From positions 2,895,501 to 2,959,500 of the forward strand of contig NZ_JAAMTH010000001.1 of assembly GCF_018283455.1 (NCBI RefSeq): a stretch of 64,000 nucleotides of DNA, in the 5' to 3' direction. Shown piece by piece: positions 59,833 through 64,000 of the stretch (within the stretch, counting starts at the first letter, position 1; each line of letters starts with the position of its first letter). Source of the DNA: Planococcus sp. MSAK28401. GTDB lineage: Bacteria > Bacillota > Bacilli > Bacillales_A > Planococcaceae. The position numbers were made by a program, and so were the translations under genes. The notes beneath the pieces are model-generated. The model was given only the letters and a program-made list of their open reading frames with translations, was not told the origin of the DNA and did not search any database.

Positions 59833-60846
59833 TTAAGCATTCTTTTCGCGCTTTTTCAGCTTATCATAGAGGCTGCCGATCATTTCATAATCGATGGCGA
59901 TATTGTTTTCGTACGCATATTTCACGCCGTAGCCAAGTGCCAGTGTCATGGAACTCGCCACTGTACCGCCGATAATCGAGCCTGCCCCTGGGACAAATTT
60001 CAAGGCCTGGCGGTAGAGTGTATGGCCGATGGTCTGCGTGGCAGTAATGACAATCATATCTTTTGCCGCTTTTTTCGTCAAAGGCTTATCGTACAGATTC
60101 GACAATTTGACGATGAGTCCGACCTGCAGCGTTGTTAGCGGCAATACGTCCGATCCTGGAATCGGTGACGCGCCGATGATTCCCGCTGAGACCCCGGCCC
60201 CCACGATCCAGCGCGTGGCGGCAGACGATTTCTCTTTCATGCTTTTCGCGAAGAGCAGGTCTTTCCCCTTCTTTTCCAGCAACAGCAAAACTTCCTTCTT
60301 CAGCAGATCCAAGTTCTCTCCAGTTTTTGAAGACACTGGGATCACTTTGTATTTATTGTTTGTGTGCCCTTTGATGAATCTAATGATCGATGGGATATCT
60401 TCTGCCGCATCGATTTTATTCAAGACGATGAGGATGTCTTTATTATGTTTTTCGATCTCGGCGAATTTTTGCTTTTCGCTATCTGAAAAGACCGTTCCGG
60501 CAGCGTTCAGGAAAAACAGCACGACATCCGATTGCTGGACGAATTCCAAAGTCTTTTTTGGGTTTTCATCATTCGGGTCATTGAGCCCGGGTGTATCCAT
60601 AAACTTGATGTTCTCCAAGCCGCGGATATTATAAGGGTCCACGCTGACCGTCTCGCCAGGCATCGGGTTGGTGCTGGCAATGTCTTCACCGATGATCTTA
60701 TTCACCGTCGTCGATTTCCCGGCATTGACTTCACCGATCAATGAGATCAGCAAATCCTGCTCGAGCGTATCGCTCACTTTCTTCATCTCATCTTCAAACA
60801 CTTTATCCATCGCACGCATGACTTCATCTTCGAATTCCTTAACCAT
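59833..60846 (-). CDS. Era/dynamin-like GTPase with DUF697 domain
   Basis: A 337-residue GTPase. G1 is GEVNAGKST (residues 38-46), G3 MDTPGLNDPND, G4 LNKIDAAE and G5 VSSKTGE. The C-terminal part (about 215-337) carries glycine-rich hydrophobic segments (VGAGVSAGIIGASPIPGSDVLPL, GAGSIIGGTVASSMTLALGYG) of the DUF697/YcjF type, likely to contact the membrane. The role is unknown; relatives are tied to membrane or cell-size stress. ATG 60846 follows AAGGAGGAG by eight bases. It is a single gene between terminator and divergent CHY gene. Confidence 0.82.
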   Translation of the reverse strand: MVKEFEDEVMRAMDKVFEDEMKKVSDTLEQDLLISLIGEVNAGKSTTVNKIIGEDIASTNPMPGETVSVDPYNIRGLENIKFMDTPGLNDPNDENPKKTLEFVQQSDVVLFFLNAAGTVFSDSEKQKFAEIEKHNKDILIVLNKIDAAEDIPSIIRFIKGHTNNKYKVIPVSSKTGENLDLLKKEVLLLLEKKGKDLLFAKSMKEKSSAATRWIVGAGVSAGIIGASPIPGSDVLPLTTLQVGLIVKLSNLYDKPLTKKAAKDMIVITATQTIGHTLYRQALKFVPGAGSIIGGTVASSMTLALGYGVKYAYENNIAIDYEMIGSLYDKLKKREKNA

Positions 60847-60994
60847 TGGCCCGTCTCCTCCTTCAAGATACTTATCCCTATTATAAAGGCTTCCGGCGTT
60901 CGCGACCATTTTCAGCCATCTCCCTGCACTCGCCACCAGCTCTATTTCATAGTAGCATGAAAGAAATATGCAAATTCATAAGGAGTGCCTGTCC

Positions 60995-61321
60995 ATGTGT
61001 GAACGCCCTCGCGTCATCGGAATCGATGTCGACCCTGAAACCCGCTGCCGCCATTACCATTCGGAAAACGACCGAATTGCTATCCGCTTCCACTGCTGCG
61101 GAGAATATTTCGCTTGCTTTGCATGCCATGCTGCAGTCGGCTGCAACAACCCATCCGTCTGGCCGAAAGAGCAGTTCCATGAAAAAGCCATCCTTTGCGG
61201 GGCGTGCGGCAACGAGCTGTCCATTCGCGACTATCTCGATTGCGCTTCTTCCTGCCCGTTTTGCGCAGCTGCCTTTAATCCCGGCTGCAGTCTCCATAAG
61301 CACCTGTATTTCGAAGTTTAA
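60995..61321 (+). CDS. CHY zinc-finger protein
   Basis: A 108-residue cysteine/histidine-rich protein. The CHY-type motif starts ETRCRHYHSENDRIAIRFHCCGEYFACFACH and continues with a second cluster, ILCGACGNELSIRDYL and CPFCAAAFNPGC, sufficient for about three zinc sites. Bacterial relatives resemble yeast Hot13, a zinc-removing protein of mitochondria; the bacterial role is unknown. MCERP is preferred as the start since AAGGAG lies nine bases before the ATG at 60995. Confidence 0.88.
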   Translation: MCERPRVIGIDVDPETRCRHYHSENDRIAIRFHCCGEYFACFACHAAVGCNNPSVWPKEQFHEKAILCGACGNELSIRDYLDCASSCPFCAAAFNPGCSLHKHLYFEV

Positions 61322-61349
61322 AATGACTTGGGGTATAATTCCAACTAAT

Positions 61350-61401
61350 AAAATAACCGCCCGAAAAGCTGGATTCCCACAGCTTTTCGGGCGGTTTTTG
61401 A
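61350..61401. terminator. bidirectional terminator
   Basis: Perfect 17-bp stem AACCGCCCGAAAAGCTG paired with its complement, T runs on both sides. Confidence 0.95.
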
Positions 61402-61406
61402 ATTGG

Positions 61407-61886
61407 TCATTTCACTTTCAGGCACATCGCGAATTGCTCGCCTTTTTTGCCCATTACTCTTCGGCCGGTGTCTTCAAAACCGGCTTTTTTATAGAGGTTC
61501 TGTGCAGCAATATTGCGCGCGTTAACGCCGAGCACGACTTCGTCAAAAGCTTCAAATTCCTTTTGCAGAAAAGCCGGCAACGCTTCAAGAGAGCCGGTTG
61601 CGATGCCGCGCCCTTGAAATTTCGGATTGACGGAATAGCCGCGCAAAAGCAGGGCTTTCGGATTATCGGAATAGCGTTTCCGGTCCTCAGATTCATCCAG
61701 CTCGAAAAATCCCGCTACTTCGCCGCGCGCACGGATAACAATCAGATGCTTCTCAGGATTTCCCGCATCCCGCTTGATGAGGTCCTGGGGCATCATGGTA
61801 AACTCCTGCTGGTCTGCCGGGAGATCATAGGAGACATCTGTTCTTTTGGTGTAGCAATGCAATGTCACTTCACTTTTTCTAATCAC
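61407..61886 (-). CDS. GNAT-family N-acetyltransferase
   Basis: A 159-residue acetyltransferase. Acetyl-CoA-binding motif A is LRGYSVNPKFQGRGIATGSLEALP (about residues 81-104, QGRGIA pyrophosphate loop) and motif B is VNARNIAAQNLYKKAGF. The N-terminal half is of the YjdJ/ElaA-like polar sort; the substrate is unknown. The start codon is GTG, after AGGGGG. It is 23 bases after the metallophosphoesterase gene on the same strand and so probably cotranscribed. Confidence 0.82.
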   Translation of the reverse strand: MIRKSEVTLHCYTKRTDVSYDLPADQQEFTMMPQDLIKRDAGNPEKHLIVIRARGEVAGFFELDESEDRKRYSDNPKALLLRGYSVNPKFQGRGIATGSLEALPAFLQKEFEAFDEVVLGVNARNIAAQNLYKKAGFEDTGRRVMGKKGEQFAMCLKVK

Positions 61887-61909
61887 GAAAATCGTTCCCC
61901 CTAAACGAG

Positions 61910-62737
61910 CTATTCATTTTCTAACGTTACGACTACGACTTCGGGCAAATTGAAAACACGCAGTGGAAATCCGCTGTTCCCAAGGCCACGGCTCAACACA
62001 AGCTGTGTATCACCTGATTCGAATACGCCTTCTGTCATGCTCGGAAACCAGCCTTGCCCAGGGGCGATCAAGCCGCCAAGGCCAGGAATGCGAATCTGGC
62101 CGCCGTGTGCATGGCCCGAAAAAACGACATCGATGCCTTCGCTAGCGTAAGTCTCCAATTGTTCGGGCCGATGGGCAAGCAACAAGGTAAAGGCGTCGTT
62201 AAGCCCGGCTTCTGCGATGCTGTTGCGTGTGAATTCCTCTTCATGCAGATAGATATCCATCAACGGGTCGTCGATACCCGCAATTTGTATAGCTTCTCCG
62301 TCCTGTTCCCACATGACCGAGCGATTGCGCAGCACTTGCACACCGCGCTCTTCCAAGGCGGGAATGATTTCATCATCCAGCCGGTTCGATGATACTTCAT
62401 GGTTGCCAATGACATAATACACTTCGCTCATCTCAACCAGCCCGTCGACAGCCGCCAAGCTTCTCTCTAAATCATAGCGATTGCTGTCGATTAAATCTCC
62501 AGTGATGAAAATAACATCCGGATTCGCCGCTTCGACTTTATCCAATAGGGATTGCTGTTGGTCTCCAAACTCGGCGTTGTGGAGGTCCGATACTTGGACA
62601 ATGCGTTTGCCGGCAAATGCATCCGGCACTTTTTCCGATTGGACCGAATATTCGGTCGTGACAATCCAGTTATTATTGACCCAGGCGAACCCCAGCAGGA
62701 GCAATGCCACAAAAATTAATGCGATCAGTTTCTTCAT
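61910..62737 (-). CDS. membrane-anchored metallophosphoesterase (YkuE/YaeI-like)
   Basis: A 275-residue calcineurin-like phosphoesterase with an N-terminal membrane anchor or signal (LIALIFVALLLLGFAWV, about residues 4-20). Metal-binding motifs are VQVSDLHNAEFG, ITGDLIDSN, VIGNHEVSS, LAHRPEQ and FSGHAHGGQIRIPGLGG. Related proteins are B. subtilis YkuE and E. coli YaeI, implicated in lipid phosphate removal at the cell surface. The ATG follows GAGGAATAGCAT and overlaps the stop of a possible 36-residue upstream frame. Confidence 0.88.
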   Translation of the reverse strand: MKKLIALIFVALLLLGFAWVNNNWIVTTEYSVQSEKVPDAFAGKRIVQVSDLHNAEFGDQQQSLLDKVEAANPDVIFITGDLIDSNRYDLERSLAAVDGLVEMSEVYYVIGNHEVSSNRLDDEIIPALEERGVQVLRNRSVMWEQDGEAIQIAGIDDPLMDIYLHEEEFTRNSIAEAGLNDAFTLLLAHRPEQLETYASEGIDVVFSGHAHGGQIRIPGLGGLIAPGQGWFPSMTEGVFESGDTQLVLSRGLGNSGFPLRVFNLPEVVVVTLENE

Positions 62738-62844
62738 ATGCTATTCCTCAATTCATTGGTGTAACCCGTGCGTCCATCGTATTGGCCACTGTGCGGGCGT
62801 CTTGGTTTGGCATCATAGCTGTTCCGCTTGAACGGCCAATCCAT
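62734..62844 (-). CDS. possible 36-residue coupled small gene
   Basis: A short frame MDWPFKRNSYDAKPRRPHSG... ending RNSI whose stop overlaps the metallophosphoesterase ATG by four bases (ATGA). Hydrophilic, with no family recognised. The only ribosome binding candidate is a poor GAGAG 14 bases upstream, so it may be chance. Confidence 0.3.
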   Translation of the reverse strand: MDWPFKRNSYDAKPRRPHSGQYDGRTGYTNELRNSI

Positions 62845-62903
62845 TGCAGCAGGAAAGCTCTCTAGCGCTGCCAAATCCTGTTCTTATTCTACCAGCATTC
62901 GCC

Positions 62904-62938
62904 CAAAAGAAAAGCAATCAGCTAATCGCTGATCGCTT
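62904..62938 (-). terminator. terminator of the ABC exporter
   Basis: Stem AAGCAATCAGC/GCTGATCGCTT followed by TTTTCTTTT on the minus strand. Confidence 0.75.
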
Positions 62939-63724
62939 CTATACTTTCGTTTTTGCATGGTTTCTTTTCGTGAACCAAATGCCCAGTGCCGCCAGTCCTA
63001 TCAGGCATGCAAGCGAGATGGCGAGTGTCCAGGTCAACGCTGCCGCACCCGGCCCGATATCCAGAAAGGACGCCGCATAATTCGGAAGCTTTAACGGCGA
63101 CCATTCCCAGCGGTTGCCGAACAGGCTGTCGACAAGCTGTAAAATCAGCAAGGTGGCAAGCGTTAACCCAGCGGCCAATCCTGCATTCGGCATAGACGCA
63201 CTCGCGAATAAAATCAAAGTAACGACCAGCACCATCCATAAGCTATAAGTCGCCGCAAACGCCAAGAACTCTCCGAACGGTACCGCTGAAAACAGCACCG
63301 CCGTATAATAATAACCCGCCAAAAATCCTGTCCACATGCTAATCAATGCCACGATGGAAGCCATCAGCCATTTACTGAGGAAATAGGATACATACGATAA
63401 GGGGCGTACATATAACAGAGTCGCCGTTCCATTTCTGCGCTCGCCAGCAATACTGCCCATATAAGCGAGAACGAGGACAAGCATGCCGATCAGCTGGAAT
63501 TGGCCCATGACCGCCACCAGCAATTGTTCGGGTTCAGGATCCGGCAATTCGATGACGGCACCGTCTGGCAAACCGCCTGTTGCATCGAGAATCTGAGGAA
63601 GGAAATAATTCGATAAAGGTTCTGTGACGCCTAACAAAATGAAGACGACGGGAATCCAGAATATTTTATAATTGCGCAGGTTCTCACGCCATTCCTTCAA
63701 TAGCAGTGTCGAAAATTGGTTCAT
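62939..63724 (-). CDS. ABC-2 type transporter permease
   Basis: A 261-residue membrane protein with six hydrophobic segments. Features are the amphipathic start FSTLLLKEWRENLRNYKIFWIPVVFILLG, a large external loop (about 40-75, with GLPDGAVIELPDPEPEQL), and the family segment IAGERRNGTATLLYVRPLSYVSYFLSKW. It acts with the ATPase encoded just before it (ATGA overlap at 63721-63724). Substrates of such two-gene exporters (YhaP/NatB-like or antimicrobial peptide types) cannot be told. Confidence 0.85.
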   Translation of the reverse strand: MNQFSTLLLKEWRENLRNYKIFWIPVVFILLGVTEPLSNYFLPQILDATGGLPDGAVIELPDPEPEQLLVAVMGQFQLIGMLVLVLAYMGSIAGERRNGTATLLYVRPLSYVSYFLSKWLMASIVALISMWTGFLAGYYYTAVLFSAVPFGEFLAFAATYSLWMVLVVTLILFASASMPNAGLAAGLTLATLLILQLVDSLFGNRWEWSPLKLPNYAASFLDIGPGAAALTWTLAISLACLIGLAALGIWFTKRNHAKTKV

Positions 63725-64000
63725 TTTCCTGCCACCACCTTCAAGAAAATATCTTCCAGGCTGGCGGTCTGTTGTTCGACCCCAACCACGGGCAGGCTCT
63801 TGACTGACAAGAAGCGGAACACATCCTGCATGATCGGCCCTTCCGCCTTTATAGGAATAATGGCCGCTGTGCCCTGAATGGCAGCTGGCCAAGGTGATTC
63901 GCGCACAAACCTTTCCGCAGCGTTAGTGTTCTCAAAACGAATTCGAATTTGCGGATCTGCGTAACGGCTGCGTACCTGATTAAGAGAACCGTGTTCCACC
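63721..64000 (-). CDS. ABC transporter ATP-binding protein, 5' part outside window
   Basis: Only the last 93 residues are seen, from VEHGSLNQVRSRY to the C-terminus SLEDIFLKVVAGK. That ending, with a split regulatory-like tail (IRIRFENTNAAERFV, AAIIPIKAEGPIMQDVFRFL), is typical of the C-terminal part of CcmA-like ABC-2 exporter ATPases. The Walker motifs lie beyond the right edge. The stop overlaps the permease start by four bases, so this is its partner subunit. Confidence 0.8.
   Translation of the reverse strand, partial: VEHGSLNQVRSRYADPQIRIRFENTNAAERFVRESPWPAAIQGTAAIIPIKAEGPIMQDVFRFLSVKSLPVVGVEQQTASLEDIFLKVVAGK

Noticed and set aside
1-64000. CRISPR arrays, tRNA/rRNA genes, insertion sequences, prophage
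   Set aside because: No regularly spaced repeats, no cloverleaf or rRNA segments, no transposase, integrase or phage structural genes were found on reading both strands.

Overview
The window is a chromosomal stretch of a low-to-mid GC Gram-positive bacterium of the Bacillales, most likely Planococcus/Planomicrobium (Planococcaceae). The evidence is AAGGAGG-type ribosome binding sites, frequent TTG/GTG starts, B. subtilis-like gene sets (ysnF, yfhO, csbB, yeeI, ytvA, ywbE), sigma-B promoters, T-box control, and LexA, MhqR and CcpA-type operators. I see no rRNA, tRNA, CRISPR array, prophage or insertion sequence. The genus assignment is inference from protein character.

Left part (1-14 kb): a partial release-factor-like gene and a DUF3243 gene diverge from paired sigma-B promoters. 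Then come a UvrD-type helicase with an MFS exporter, YwbE with a 58-residue charged protein, the stress protein YsnF, a large catalase (KatE), glutaminase, an MhqD-type hydrolase with an MhqR-like box, Hsp33, a DUF896 protein, a GNAT/patatin pair and an SRAP (HMCES/YedK) abasic-site protein. Middle left (14-25 kb): an MFS transporter, a DASS dicarboxylate/Na+ symporter with a cre-like site, small stress genes, a YfbR-type HD nucleotidase, a CNNM/CBS membrane protein whose TTG start is brought near its Shine-Dalgarno by a hairpin, a YolD-like gene under a LexA box, a YihY/BrkB membrane protein, a dipeptidase/glutamine-amidotransferase pair and a PBP4-type carboxypeptidase.

Middle (25-46 kb): a complete ribose operon in the order rbsR-K-D-A-C-B, with a promoter whose operator also fits the cre consensus. 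A CstB-type persulfide dioxygenase has a CstR/CsoR-type operator in its promoter spacer. Next is an acyl-CoA catabolism cluster (acyl-CoA dehydrogenase of ACAD10/11 type, APH-type kinase, two hot-dog dehydratases, thiolase, nitronate-monooxygenase-like protein, enoyl-CoA hydratase) that resembles a 4-hydroxyacyl-CoA pathway. A YebC-family regulator and a bacterial nitric oxide synthase follow. A serine biosynthesis locus comes next: a class V aminotransferase and serA behind a T-box leader whose specifier reads AGC (Ser), with a convergent HAD phosphatase that could supply the last step. A large multi-hairpin element of unknown identity (42097-42196) lies upstream of the phosphatase.

Right part (46-64 kb): csbB-gtcA-yfhO (a full lipid-linked sugar transfer system in one operon), Cu/Zn superoxide dismutase lipoprotein, a stress SDR, YqjF-like protein, a manganese catalase with a small repeat protein, a YtvA-type LOV-STAS blue-light sensor, a DJ-1/Hsp31-type protein, an HtrA protease beside a two-component system, a DUF697 GTPase, a CHY zinc-finger protein, a GNAT, a metallophosphoesterase and the end of an ABC-2 exporter.

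The unifying theme is stress physiology. At least seven good and about three weaker sigma-B-type promoters (GTTT...-N13-GGGWAW) drive genes for oxidative stress, translation rescue and small hydrophilic proteins across the window.
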